Shown here: one piece after another, positions 44,692-55,591 of the stretch
Layout: each line of letters begins with the position of its first letter
Numbering within the stretch: position 1 is the first letter of the stretch
Assembly: GCA_039090855.1 (NCBI GenBank)
Contig: CM076991.1
Location: forward strand, 102,870,021 to 102,934,020
DNA: 64,000 bases
From: Macrothele yani
Taxonomy: Eukaryota; Arthropoda; Arachnida; Araneae; Macrothelidae
Direction of reading: 5' to 3'
Position numbers and translations under genes: made by a program
Notes under the pieces: model-generated
Database searches by the model: none
What the model was told of the DNA's origin: nothing
The model's input: the letters and a program-made list of their open reading frames with translations, nothing else

Positions 44692-46293
44692 ATTTTTCAG
44701 TTCTTTGGTTAATTAATATAAAATTTGTGCTAGGACCAGGATTTCTTTGATCCTGTGGTTTAAAAAAAAAAAAGAATATTTGTTTTCGGTGGTCAGGATA
44801 ATTAATCAAGTATACAGAATTAGCAGAATAATGCGATGTGTTTCTATTATCTCCCCTTCAATTCTGAGTAACAAGATGCAGGTTTTATAGAAAAATTAAG
44901 GAAATTGTAGCAAGATTTTAACTTCAAAAAAAATAGTGAAGGTGAAATGCAAGTAAATAAGTTGCAGGAAATCAGATTATGCTGAAATAAATTTAAATTT
45001 CTAAGGAAATAGGCAGAAAAACAAATAAGAGTGATACTGCTAATTTAGCAAATGAATAGATGAAATCTTACAGAAAATACATGAAAATTAATAGTACGGA
45101 GAAAATAAATTTATACAAGTGTAATTCATGAATAATTTTGATTTATCGTTGAAAATCAAGGGAAAATTCCTTGCAAATCAAAGTGAAATTATTTTTGATG
45201 TGTTGTTTATTTGTGCATTTGAGTGTTGTGATTTTAAATCGGTAACTAGGAGGAATAATAGGTTCATTGATAACTTGGGGAATGTATAATTTAACGGTGA
45301 GGCACTGATAGAAGAGTAGTGATGAGAAGTTGTGGTGATATATATTTTAAAATCAAAAGTGCATTATTATTGAAGTGTGATTTTATTATGTGTGTTGATG
45401 CATTGATAAGAAACTGATAATTTAAGAAGGAATAGGCAGGTTAATTATTGATAAGAGGAATTAATTTTTTTCTGCAAGATATAGGAGCTAATAGAAGGTT
45501 AAGCAGTAATCTTGATTTGTTTTGGAAGACTAAAAGGGAATGTAATATCTAAGTGTGTGTTTTATTGTGCATTTAAATGTGTAGAGGTACTTGGGAGTGT
45601 AGACAGAGAGTAGTTAAGTGGATTAATATTTGGGAAAGAGTAATAAAAAGGACTAGTGCAAGAAGAATTGGTAGGAGTAATAATTGGATAATGCTGGAAC
45701 AAATTTTTGAAATGAAAATAGTGTTTATGGAAGTGTGATTTATTGTGCTTTAAATGTGGGATTGCATCCACCAAGGGAAGTAGACAGAGGTTATTGCTAG
45801 TATACTAAAATTTAATGAATTTAGGAAGTCAGCATAAGTATTTGAGGTGTGGTTCTAATTTCTTGAAAAAGTGGTTATCGTATTAATTTTGTTACAAGTG
45901 CATAATTTGATCTCAAATGTTTCTAGTGTATTTATATATATATTTAAGACGTTCAAATTTATTACATATCTTAGTGTGAAGTGCTGGTTGTATATGTGCA
46001 TATTTTGAAGGAATTTTGTTAAGTGTGTCGCGAGTTAGGTACAGTTAAGTTGAAAGCCGAATGCAATTTATGAGTAAGCTAGGAACGTTAATCGTTTTAT
46101 TCGTAGACAATTGTTTTCTGATCATAAGTCAAGTGGGTTAGCAGACGAAGCAGCGAGTTACGTTAGAGTGAATTTTTTATTTTTACGTGGTAGCTTCACC
46201 GGAATTTTTCTAATTTTATGCGACTTTACGAGATTACGAAGCATATAGTAGAAGCCGTGGGAATTTAAGTTAGTAAGGTTAAAGAATAAATAT
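44692..46293 (+). other. long untranslated leader of the envelope-bearing element
   Basis: 1.6 kb of AT-rich sequence before gag, with many short upstream ATGs and no domain. Such a leader could hold packaging signals or an internal ribosome entry site; neither can be shown by eye. Confidence 0.6.
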
Positions 46294-47637
46294 ATGGCTA
46301 ACCAACAGAACGGAGAACAGAGCAACGGTGAACAGAATTTTGTTTCGGAAAATTGCATAGTTGATCAACAGAACCAGGAGAACGACCTTCAGGGCACTCT
46401 AGAAGGGGAAGCCGTGTCAGAAAATTGTGTAGTAGCCCCGCAGAACGTACCAATAATGGCGGGAATGTTGGCGTATATCCCCACATTCAGCGGATCGGAT
46501 GAAAATCTGACCGCACGTCAATTTTTCGAAACGTTGGAGAGCACCGCCGAACTGTCAGGATGGAACGACGCCGTTAAAATTTTATCAGCTAAAGCAAAAT
46601 TCAAAGGAGCCGCCAGTCACTTTCTTTCGGAGGCCGTCGATATTAGGAGGGAGACCGAGTACGAACGATTTAAGCAGGCGATAGTACAAAGATTCGACGC
46701 ATTGCAACCGGTTACCGTGAGAATGCAGAAATTTACGACTTGCCGACAAAAACCAGGAGAACGGGTGGCCGAGTATGTAGCTCGTCTTAACGGCTTAGCT
46801 TATTCCTACATGGAGACGATGGATTTAGAAAATGAGCAAGTGCGAGGACTGGTAGACAGCACTAAAATGTCGCAGTTTTTGAATGGATTAAACCCCAAAT
46901 TGAGGCGCACGGTTTTATCCTTCGCCCCGGAAAATTTTCAGGCAGCAGTTCAGAGAGCGCTGGCCGAAGAGTCTCACAATCTCTTATTAGACCGGGACGT
47001 TAACGCTTACGATGCACAGCAGGAATCGAGTTCGATCCCAGGGACTTCACAAGGGCAACAGAGCAATTCAACGGACCAGATAGCCGATTTGTGTTCTATG
47101 ATGGCGAAGCAGCTAGCAACTCATGAGATGCAGGTGAACGCTCTGAAAAGTGAGGCAGAAAATTTGAGGGAAAGGCTAAGGAAAGCAGAGAATTCGCACC
47201 GGACGCACGTAAATCGCATTAGAAATTTCCAGAGCGCTAATTATGAATCTAGGGGAAATTTACCCGACGTAGACATTACTTCGGCCATCTGCTATAACTG
47301 CGGCGATTTTGGCCATATCAAGCGATTTTGTTATCGGAACAATCGGGAAGGAGCAGTTTATACGCAACCATCGCAGCAAGCTCAAAGAGGTTCATGGGAC
47401 AGGGCACCCAACCCTTCGTACCCGCGACAGCAGAATAACTTCTCCCCTGGCGGCAGCCGCGGTAATCAGTATCGCTCCTACAGGAACTACAGCGCCACTT
47501 ACCGAGAGGACGCTCACGTCCCACAGAATCCAAGGAATTTAGGAAACAGAAGAGAAAACCGCGTTCGTTTTGAAGAGGATGCACCAGGAAGAGAGTGCAA
47601 TAGGTATTCCAGGCAAAATTCGCGTCCTTTAAACTAA
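46294..47637 (+). CDS. gag: gag polyprotein of the envelope-bearing element
   Basis: 447 codons, intact. An acidic/Gln-rich N terminus (1-50) precedes the capsid-like gag domain at about 58-225 (IPTFSGSDE, FLSEA, IVQRFDALQP, MSQFLNGL). A predicted coiled coil is at about 278-300. One CCHC zinc knuckle, CYNCGDFGHIKRFC, is at 333-346, followed by an Arg/Asn/Tyr-rich nucleocapsid tail. It is clearly homologous to the gag at 39019-40554 over the capsid domain. The last codons before the TAA stop form a -1 frameshift heptamer, so a fraction of ribosomes should continue into the protease frame. Confidence 0.92.
   Translation: MANQQNGEQSNGEQNFVSENCIVDQQNQENDLQGTLEGEAVSENCVVAPQNVPIMAGMLAYIPTFSGSDENLTARQFFETLESTAELSGWNDAVKILSAKAKFKGAASHFLSEAVDIRRETEYERFKQAIVQRFDALQPVTVRMQKFTTCRQKPGERVAEYVARLNGLAYSYMETMDLENEQVRGLVDSTKMSQFLNGLNPKLRRTVLSFAPENFQAAVQRALAEESHNLLLDRDVNAYDAQQESSSIPGTSQGQQSNSTDQIADLCSMMAKQLATHEMQVNALKSEAENLRERLRKAENSHRTHVNRIRNFQSANYESRGNLPDVDITSAICYNCGDFGHIKRFCYRNNREGAVYTQPSQQAQRGSWDRAPNPSYPRQQNNFSPGGSRGNQYRSYRNYSATYREDAHVPQNPRNLGNRRENRVRFEEDAPGRECNRYSRQNSRPLN
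47628..47634 (+). other. -1 ribosomal frameshift slippery site TTTAAAC
   Basis: The gag frame reads CCT TTA AAC TAA, so the heptamer is T TTA AAC, one of the classic X XXY YYZ slippery sequences, directly before the gag stop. The protease frame is -1 relative to gag and is open from 47604 through the stop. Downstream, AGGG/CCCT around 47653-47666 and GGACC/GGTCC (about 47656-47660 with 47684-47688) could build a stem or pseudoknot. Confidence 0.85.
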
Positions 47638-49544
47638 TTTCGGGTCAAGATAAGGGGACCGCCCTTGGCCGGAATTATAATAAGGTCCGTGGAGTTACTT
47701 TAACAAATTGTTACGTCCGAGGTAATGGAGCACTCCCGTTGGTGAAAGTTAGGATAGGAGATACTCACGCGTTTGCACTCATCGACAGCGGAGCTTGTAT
47801 CTCAATCTTTTGTGCTTCACTATTAGAGGAGATAAAGGGAAGGATTCGTATACGTGACTTAGGATCAGCAGTTTTAGTGAAAGGCATTACTGGAAACACT
47901 TTACCTACATCTCAGTGCTATGAGATACCGGTAGAAATCGGAGGAGAAACCATTTTACATCCCTATCACGTTACTCAGCGGAAGTTGCATCAAGATTATT
48001 CTCTAATCTTAGGCTGGGATCTATTGAAGGAGCACGGATACATATTCGACGCAGGAAAAGGAATTTTGAAACGGGAAAGCAGAGCAGATTTAGCTAGAGC
48101 AGAGTACGGTAGAGGAAGGAATAACCGGAAAAGAAATTTTAAAGGAAAAGCACGTCAGTCGAAAATTCGAACCCAGGTCTTGTCCGTACCTTCAGCGGAA
48201 AGGACCAACCCCATTAACTCCGACGTAACCAAGATAGGAAGGACCGTCCATAAGGAACTCATCCCACCGTATTCGGAAAGGGTTATTCGGATGCGATGTG
48301 GGAAATTTTCGGGATGTCAGGTTAACCAAGTGCTAGTACAGCCGTTAGAAAGATACGCCCAGGGAAAAGTACGCTTGGGTCGTTCAGTAAACACGCTGGA
48401 CAAATCAGGCATCATACTCGTATTGATAGCTAACCTCACAAATCGCCCCATTCACTTCAATAAGAAGACCAGATTAGCGAAAATTCAACCAATTGTATAC
48501 GGAAATTTGCAAGAAGCTGCGGCGAAACAAGAGAAGTATGCAGACAGGCACGCTGCGGAAAAGAATCTACATTTAGGCGACAGAGTATTTTTGCACACCC
48601 CTTTTTCACAGCCACATTTATCGCGTAAGCTAGCTCGAACTAACTGCGGAGATTGGGAGATAGTTTCGTTCCCCACCCCAGTAAATGTTCAGTTGAGGTC
48701 AGTCGAAAATCCGAACAAATATCAGACCGTGCATAAAAATCGAGTCTTCAAGCGGACTGAACGCCTACCCCAGCTTATAGCAGAGTCACCGGTACAGGAC
48801 AATATAGAGGTACAAGTACCCAGACAATCGCAGGATTTCTCTGACGACGGATCGGAGAGCACACAGGACTACGACTATCTGGATTGGGTCGATTTTCCCA
48901 GAGTAGTCATGCCGCAACCGACAAGCAGTAGAGCAATGCCGCCCGTAAGTCAACCGCCCAACATCGGAGTACCGATAAATTCGCCGCCCGCTACGTCGAG
49001 TTCAGCGCGAAGGGAGACAAGCAGGGAAGTACCGCTGCCCTCGCAACATGTTGAAGAGCCGAGGCGCACACAGGCAATAGCGGAACCAACGGAGGAGACC
49101 ATACCGTCACAAGATTCCTATCAGGAAAGTAGCAGCCGACAAACACAAGAAGCAACGCGCCAAAGGGTTATCAGAGATCCATATCTATTACGTTCGCAGG
49201 ACAGAATTCGGCAGACAGCAGCAATACACCCCACAGCAAATTCACAAGGGCCCAACACTTTGGAAATAGGCCTGAATCGCACGTACCCAAAGGAAATTGT
49301 GGTCAGCGACTCGACCGAAAGACTTGAGCAGCCAGAAGATACTAGCTTAGTAAATAGAATGTTGAAAAGGCTCAGTCAACCCAGTAATCCAGAGGGAACC
49401 TCTTGGTTCGATTTAGCCGACCGCTATTTGTCGCAGCGTATTCAAGAAAACCTAAGCGCAGGAACACCAGAAGGAGCACCCGTCAATAATCTTTATCCAC
49501 AGTGGAGGAAAATCGTGGCGAAACCTCAGGAATCGTGGGTTTAA
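47634..49544 (+). CDS. pol: protease fused in frame to integrase C-terminal tail (internally deleted pol)
   Basis: Expressed by -1 frameshift from gag. Residues are counted from 47739. A retropepsin-type aspartic protease has its active site LIDSGA at 14-19 and the ILGWDLL block at about 90-96. A linker, IPPYSERVIRMRCGKF (about 175-190), normally lies just before reverse transcriptase. At about residue 252-258 the text switches to QEKYADRHAAEKNLHLGDRV, the start of the integrase C-terminal region (GDRVFLHTP, KLARTNCGDWEIV, VHKNRV). Reverse transcriptase, RNase H and the integrase catalytic core, normally many hundreds of residues, are missing without a frame break. A Pro/Ser/Gln-rich tail with YLLRSQ follows. 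The protease could still mature gag. Confidence 0.85.
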   Translation, partial: LISGQDKGTALGRNYNKVRGVTLTNCYVRGNGALPLVKVRIGDTHAFALIDSGACISIFCASLLEEIKGRIRIRDLGSAVLVKGITGNTLPTSQCYEIPVEIGGETILHPYHVTQRKLHQDYSLILGWDLLKEHGYIFDAGKGILKRESRADLARAEYGRGRNNRKRNFKGKARQSKIRTQVLSVPSAERTNPINSDVTKIGRTVHKELIPPYSERVIRMRCGKFSGCQVNQVLVQPLERYAQGKVRLGRSVNTLDKSGIILVLIANLTNRPIHFNKKTRLAKIQPIVYGNLQEAAAKQEKYADRHAAEKNLHLGDRVFLHTPFSQPHLSRKLARTNCGDWEIVSFPTPVNVQLRSVENPNKYQTVHKNRVFKRTERLPQLIAESPVQDNIEVQVPRQSQDFSDDGSESTQDYDYLDWVDFPRVVMPQPTSSRAMPPVSQPPNIGVPINSPPATSSSARRETSREVPLPSQHVEEPRRTQAIAEPTEETIPSQDSYQESSSRQTQEATRQRVIRDPYLLRSQDRIRQTAAIHPTANSQGPNTLEIGLNRTYPKEIVVSDSTERLEQPEDTSLVNRMLKRLSQPSNPEGTSWFDLADRYLSQRIQENLSAGTPEGAPVNNLYPQWRKIVAKPQESWV

Positions 49545-50090
49545 GCCCGAGGAAGTAGGAAGAACGCTGGGCGAAGAAAAAAAAAATTGTGTGTGTTGTG
49601 AAAAAAAAAAGAAAAAAAAAGGAAACAGCGATGCGGAATAAGTGGGAAGATCCCTGAATTTTCACGGTAAACGTTTAGCAGAAAATAAATTTGATAGGTA
49701 AAAAAAAAGAAAAAAAATAAAAAACAAATTTTGCGATCTGATCAGTAATCGAAAATAATTCGTAAAAGAGTCTAGCTAGAAAATGGTGTATAAACATGGA
49801 AGAATATGCAGGAAGTAATTAATAATATTCATAGCAGGACCGCAGCCTAGTACGTGCATCGCAATCTTTCCAGTTTTGAGTTCACGAACCACGGAAAACT
49901 AGAAAAAAATTTTTGTTTTGCTACGATAAGGGGAAAATTAATATTAAGTAAGGAAAAATACATTACGTAAGAAAAAAAAAAAGAGGAAGAATGGGCCCGG
50001 GATTAAGCGCCCAGCAGAGAAAAAAAAAAAAACCTGTGGAGGAAGCAATGTTTTTATTTCAGAGGAAAGACTGAACGGTAGCAATCATTC

Positions 50091-50122
<32 letters not shown>

Positions 50123-51177
50123 TATTTTGTAGGAAGAGGAAAAAAAAAAAAAAAAGGAGGAAAAATAATAATTTTCCGCTCAAATTTTATTAATGATAGG
50201 CAGTAGGAGGATAAGCGAAGGTAATCGTAGGCAGAATGACGTCGCTCATGCACGGGGCTTGCAAGAGTAGAGGAAAAGACGGACCGTGTTTCCAGTTTGA
50301 GAAACCCCGTACACAAACTGGCTGGCAAGGAGCAAAAGGAAGAATGGGAAGACGCCATCTTGGGCCGCCATCTTGAAGCAAGAATGCAAAGAAGGAAAAT
50401 TTATCGGTAAAAGAACGGGAACGCTCAGTAAAATAATTTGTACAGCAAAGGCCGAGCATTTCAAAGGATGGAAACTATAAACGGGAGCACAGCACGACGA
50501 AAAAAAAATATTTTTTTTTCTCTCAAAACTTTCTGTAGCAGAAGCATAGGCCGGAGTAATATATCACTAGAAAAAAAAAAAAAACGTAAGCACCTTCTGC
50601 GGAGAAATAGCCGTGCGGAAACACCGACGGAATGCAATGAGATTAACAGCGTATCGGATAATGCAGTGGTTCAAAATTAGTATCCATGGCAGGTATTCAA
50701 AGCAATTAAAATACGCGAACCTGAAACAAAACATGGTATAAGAAAGTAGCAACAAACATGATCGACGCGTAGCCTAAACGTCACCTAACATAGCCTAACC
50801 ATAACCTATCGAAATGACAGTAAAAAGCACTTACCTTGAAGTGAAATATCCAAAGGTACTATATTTTTTTTGTTTTGTTTTGTGGATAGTAGGAAAATTC
50901 AGTTTTAATTGATAAGGAAGGCAAGTATAACGGAAGGAAAAGTATAGAAATGAAATCGAGGTAGAAATGCACTAGGTACATCGTGAGGTTAGAGGTTGAG
51001 TAAAGCAGAAGAGGAAATGTGAATGACAAATTCACCAGGCCCAGCTCCCCATCCTCTACCACCGCAGCACACGAGGAGCAGTTGCAGATTCTCCCAAACC
51101 ACAACTGGCGTCGAGCATGCGAAAAATGCGACGAGGTGAGATGAGGATTAATACGTGCAGACATGGTGCAACGATAC

Positions 51178-51212
<35 letters not shown>

Positions 51213-52367
51213 ATAAAGCAGAAGAGGAAATTTGAATGACAAGTTCACCAGACCAAAAGAAGCGTGTTGTTTCAATGAAATCCGTCAGCGAACTGAGCAC
51301 TGACCTGCAGAAATTAGAGGGGTAGTTTTAGCCCCAGGTAACAGAATACTAAGTGGATGCTTCTACATAGGCTAAACAAGAAGCCTCCGATGTAAGCAAA
51401 ACATGCAAGAGGCTACGCTATTGTGCGCTCACTTACACCCACAGGCATCAGCGCAGGTGTTTCAGATTTCGAGCCGTGAGAGACGGTCAACACAGGAACG
51501 ACCCAAAATTTTTGGAGCGACGAATTTGCAGGGGTGACATCGCCCAAAGGGGACCCTCGCAAGCATTTTCGAGGAAATCCCCTATTTTCCGAAATCATCG
51601 GCGTTCCTTAAATGGTCGCCGCACACCTGCGAATACACGAGAAAAGCATCTGGTCGTGAAATCAGAAATAGCCAGGAATGAGAATACAATGGTAATACGC
51701 GAGAAAAAAAAGAGAGAGAAGAAAAAAAAAAAAAAGAGTAAAGCACTAAAGATAAAATGGCAAGAAATAGTTCAGCAAAGAACTAACGATTAAGTTAAAC
51801 AACGTAAAAGGGAAATAAGCGACTATACGCGGGTAATATCTGGTAGACAATACGACAAACACGAAAAGGGAAATTAATAATTTTTCTTTTAGAAGTAGTA
51901 GACGCACCAGCGAATGGAAATAATAGCTGCAGAAGAGATAAATGGGAAGTAAACAACCGTTATTTAATTATAATTTAGTAAGCTTAAGAAACACGAGTGA
52001 TGAGATTTTTATTTTTGTTGTTTTGTTGGAGAAAACCTACAAGTAGGAAGAAAAAAAATACAATTAGAGAAAAGGGAAGCCTGGGATGGAATGCGCTTCG
52101 GAATTTCGAAAAATATATATGTATATATAAATAAATATGCACATAAAAACCCCTCACTTCTCGTAGGTCAGAGTGAAACGAGCTTTTCGAAGGAAATATT
52201 ACTAGTTCTTAATGTAAAGCGTATATAATGCATGTGCAAGAGAAATACCGAGGTGATAAGGAGTGATTTCATGTGTATGTTTGTTTTGAGATAATTATGG
52301 CCGACAAGTGTTGACAGAACCATTACCACTTTTAGGGTATTTGAAGAGAGTGACATTCGTCAATAAA
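49545..52367 (+). other. 2.8-kb spacer between pol and env
   Basis: AT-rich with many A homopolymers on the sense strand (for example 50097-50122, 50140-50155, 50571-50584, 51179-51209). No supported gene. A pair of diverged direct repeats containing AAAGCAGAAGAGGAAAT and GAATGACAA is near 51003-51030 and 51215-51242. The 3' end holds a candidate splice acceptor for env. Confidence 0.6.
52334..52335 (+). promoter_or_regulatory. candidate splice acceptor for subgenomic env RNA
   Basis: CATTACCACTTTTAG ends at 52335, 33 bases before the env start ATG at 52368. A pyrimidine-biased tract and an AG are present. Retroelements commonly make env from a spliced RNA. The donor was not identified. Confidence 0.4.
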
Positions 52368-55031
52368 ATGGACAAGATGAACGTGATTGCGTTCGCCGTG
52401 GTAATCTGGACAGTTAGCGGAGTAGCTGCTAATCACGAACTTTGTCATTTCAAGGGAGATAAATATCAGTGCACTGTAGCATCTCGTGCCGAACTTTTGA
52501 AACTAGGAATGCCGCGGAGTGCTTGTCATGCACATTCATGCGACGAGTGCGTGAAAGCCTGGAGGACATTCATTACGCACAACCATGAGCTTATCGAACC
52601 GAGAAATTTCTTCGTTCAGCAGGAACCGAACCCACAAGGAGCCCTTTCATTAATGGAGTGCACAAGAGACGGTTTACACTGTGCCTGCACTGCCGATGCA
52701 CCGTGCAGTGGAACGAGCGAATATTGTGCACTGGCGAGCTGTGTGAATAAATCCGTCACTACGTGCAACTGCCGCCTGACGCCAGCAGTATCTACACTGA
52801 TACATGAAGCGGAAGGACTACGGATTTCGAACCCATCGCTGATCTCTTTCACAGAGTGCGTTGAAAAACCGCGCACTAATATTTTACCTCGGCGCCGTCA
52901 CCAGAGACATTTGCTGTCTGACGAAGAGGCAGTATTTCAAAGGGAAAATATCAAAGTATCATACAACGACCCAATCATCACCAGCTCACTTCCAGGAACC
53001 CTGGTGATTCGAGTTCGAGGTATGGAGCGGGTTATCACTTTAAGGAACGCTCCGTATCAGACATCATTGCCACCGGAACTACTAGAGCTTTCTGCGGAAC
53101 TAACTTTGATTTTCGTTACCACGGATGGAAAAACCCTAAGGGGTGCTTTGCAAATCGTAGGTAGAACAACGTGTAGACCCCTACAGTGCATACTGTGTCG
53201 TGAGATGCTACGACAGCTAAAGTGTTTACCCCACGCAGTCACTTATGTAGTGTATATTGTGCTAGTTTTAATTTCAGCGGTAACCTTTCTATATGCCAGG
53301 AAAGTAGTAATTAGCATCTGGAAGCTGTTGTGTGGAGTCGGAATAATTCTTTGGAAGTCATATAGATTCCTCAGAGGAACAACGTTTGTGGCAGTAAAGA
53401 CAGGAGCCCTAACAGGAAATGTTTTACGTAACGGAGTAAATCAGATGCACGAATATTTGGAGAGGCAAGTTGCCCGTCCAGCGGCGCAACCGCCTTTACA
53501 CGGACTGGTACTTTTGAGCTTATTTCTGTTGGTAAACGGAACTTCCGCGGAATGTAACGCACATTCGATTGTTGCATCAAAGGTGAAGGAGTGCACGGAC
53601 TCAGAGGTAGAGCACAACTGCCGTCTAACTACTAATGCGCAGGTAACCCTAATGAATTTGGGGCATGAACAATGCATATGGTTTACGGACCAGGAAAATG
53701 ACCATACACTTTTTTCCTTGAAAGTAACCTACCAGCAGGCAAACTGTATCTGGCACACGACGAGAGACTATTTTACGCACGTGACTACAATGCGTTATCT
53801 CAGCCAATTGGTTTGTGCAAATCACGAGACTTGCAATTGGGGAAAAGGATGTGTGCGATCAAAACAATTTGACGCACTGACAAAACAATCGCTAGACTGG
53901 CCCGGCATCACAGGCTGTCAGCCGTCCGACAGTGGGTCCACGTCATGCTGGATCATTGACTCGCAACATTGCCATTTCTTTCGAATATGGCTGGAAGCAG
54001 ATTTCCTGCGAGCATACGACGTACGCAGAATAGTATCGATGCAGTGTAGTTATCAGCTACTAATTCAACAGCACAACAACGACACCGTAGAGACTCTGAC
54101 GGTTAAGAACCAAGCCACGACCTCTACGGGCATCACAGTGCAAGTAGTCGGATCACTGGACCAGCCTACACAAATCGTGAACACCCATCTGATCTCTCGA
54201 GTGGGAAACCCTCAAGAGAGTTATATTGAAAGGGCAAGCTTACCTTCACGACCGATGAAAGGACATATCGGCGATACGCAGAGCAACGAATCGATGTCGA
54301 AAAATTTTATCTTCGACGAAAGCATGTTTTCTTGTAGCTATTATGAGGACTCTATGAAATGCCACCGACAACAGTCGTATTTACTGAGTATGATAGAACA
54401 AAAAAAGAGCGCCTTACCAATGGCATCAGCATGGCATCAACTGAAGGTTGACGGAAATGGCCAACTTGTTTCGGAACTGTTACACTCAGCCCCTATAGTG
54501 GTAAATCTTCAATTCCAGAAGTACAAGTACTCGATCGAAACCAGAACTGTCTGCCCAAAATTCACGGAGGCAGAAATCAAGGTAACAGGCTGTTTTGCAT
54601 GCGAGCCCTTGGCTACGGTAGAGATCGAAGCTTTCTCATCGTGCGCAGCCGGGATTGTGGACGTTCACTTCGAAAAACTCACGGTGCACACTCGATCGGT
54701 AAAACTACAGACGGAAAGACGAACGATCAAGATAAATCTAAAGACGGACGCTAAGTGCCACAGCGAAAAACTCTGCTTAAAGGCCCGAACCGTTACCGCT
54801 TGTACCACTTTAGACTTTTGCTTAGAACAACCTTCAGTTCAGCTGACTTATCCTAATATCTCCAGCGCATACTGGCAACCAGCAGGCCCACCCGAATGGA
54901 GCAGTGGGCTACTGTTCAACGCCTTCGGCACTTCCCTGTTCGGAGCTTTCAAAATAATCGCAGCCGGAGCCGCTGCGGTAATAATAATTCTGTTTATCGC
55001 TTCGTCGGTCATCACTTGCTGCAGGCGGTAA
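52368..55031 (+). CDS. env: envelope glycoprotein precursor, phlebovirus Gn/Gc-like (endogenous, intact frame)
   Basis: 887 codons from the ATG at 52368; the frame is open from 52308 and the first ATG there would add 20 residues. I prefer 52368 because a signal peptide follows at once. Using the longer numbering: signal peptide about 22-41; Cys-rich first ectodomain 42-310 with a basic PRRRHQR stretch (194-200) that could be a furin-type site; membrane segments about 312-330 and 334-350; second signal-like segment about 398-413; Cys-rich second ectodomain from 416. The CNWGKGC motif (509-515) and downstream PGITGC (532-537) resemble the fusion-loop region of phlebovirus-type class II fusion proteins. 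The final membrane anchor is about 880-904. The two-subunit layout is that of a Gn-Gc precursor. Identification rests on architecture and motifs; no alignment was run. Confidence 0.8.
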   Translation: MDKMNVIAFAVVIWTVSGVAANHELCHFKGDKYQCTVASRAELLKLGMPRSACHAHSCDECVKAWRTFITHNHELIEPRNFFVQQEPNPQGALSLMECTRDGLHCACTADAPCSGTSEYCALASCVNKSVTTCNCRLTPAVSTLIHEAEGLRISNPSLISFTECVEKPRTNILPRRRHQRHLLSDEEAVFQRENIKVSYNDPIITSSLPGTLVIRVRGMERVITLRNAPYQTSLPPELLELSAELTLIFVTTDGKTLRGALQIVGRTTCRPLQCILCREMLRQLKCLPHAVTYVVYIVLVLISAVTFLYARKVVISIWKLLCGVGIILWKSYRFLRGTTFVAVKTGALTGNVLRNGVNQMHEYLERQVARPAAQPPLHGLVLLSLFLLVNGTSAECNAHSIVASKVKECTDSEVEHNCRLTTNAQVTLMNLGHEQCIWFTDQENDHTLFSLKVTYQQANCIWHTTRDYFTHVTTMRYLSQLVCANHETCNWGKGCVRSKQFDALTKQSLDWPGITGCQPSDSGSTSCWIIDSQHCHFFRIWLEADFLRAYDVRRIVSMQCSYQLLIQQHNNDTVETLTVKNQATTSTGITVQVVGSLDQPTQIVNTHLISRVGNPQESYIERASLPSRPMKGHIGDTQSNESMSKNFIFDESMFSCSYYEDSMKCHRQQSYLLSMIEQKKSALPMASAWHQLKVDGNGQLVSELLHSAPIVVNLQFQKYKYSIETRTVCPKFTEAEIKVTGCFACEPLATVEIEAFSSCAAGIVDVHFEKLTVHTRSVKLQTERRTIKINLKTDAKCHSEKLCLKARTVTACTTLDFCLEQPSVQLTYPNISSAYWQPAGPPEWSSGLLFNAFGTSLFGAFKIIAAGAAAVIIILFIASSVITCCRR

Positions 55032-55591
55032 ATGTTACCAGGAACTATTCCTCGGCGCAATGGCACGGCACCCATATGAACTGAACGTGGAGATGGTGTT
55101 AGCCTACATCACTCCCGTCGGTTAGGCTGATCTCCAAAGGAACTCTGAGAAACTAGCTGAGTGCTTAAGAGATGGGAACGCCCAAAACCGAAACCATATC
55201 GCCCAACGGAGGCGCGTACCCGAGCAAATATTGTGTGTCGCCGAGAAGACGGCGGCTGAAGAAATCTGTCACTATCGGAAAGAATTCATATATATATATA
55301 TATATATACAGTGCATATGTTATCTGTCAATGTCAAACTTAGAATTAGATTCGGTGGAGGAATTTAATATTTATTGAACATTGTTATAATAATCTTACTC
55401 GTAGTTTTATGCTTATTGTATGTGCTTATAATTACATTATGTATCATATATGCGCATAAGTTTTCGCAAATGATTGTAATTCATCGCATGTTGAAATGAG
55501 CGAAAACGAGCAGCCTTGCAAGAGAGGAAGGAATCCACAGCACCTAACTTTGGGGGACAAAACTCTTCAACCCTATGGGAGAGGGAGATAA
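55032..55591 (+). other. 3' untranslated region of the envelope-bearing element
   Basis: 560 bp between the env stop and the 3' LTR, with a (TA)n run at about 55288-55307. It ends in the purine-rich TATGGGAGAGGGAGATAA at 55574-55591. Confidence 0.7.
55577..55591 (+). other. polypurine tract of the envelope-bearing element
   Basis: GGGAGAGGGAGATAA lies directly before the 3' LTR. It is purine apart from one T. Confidence 0.75.
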
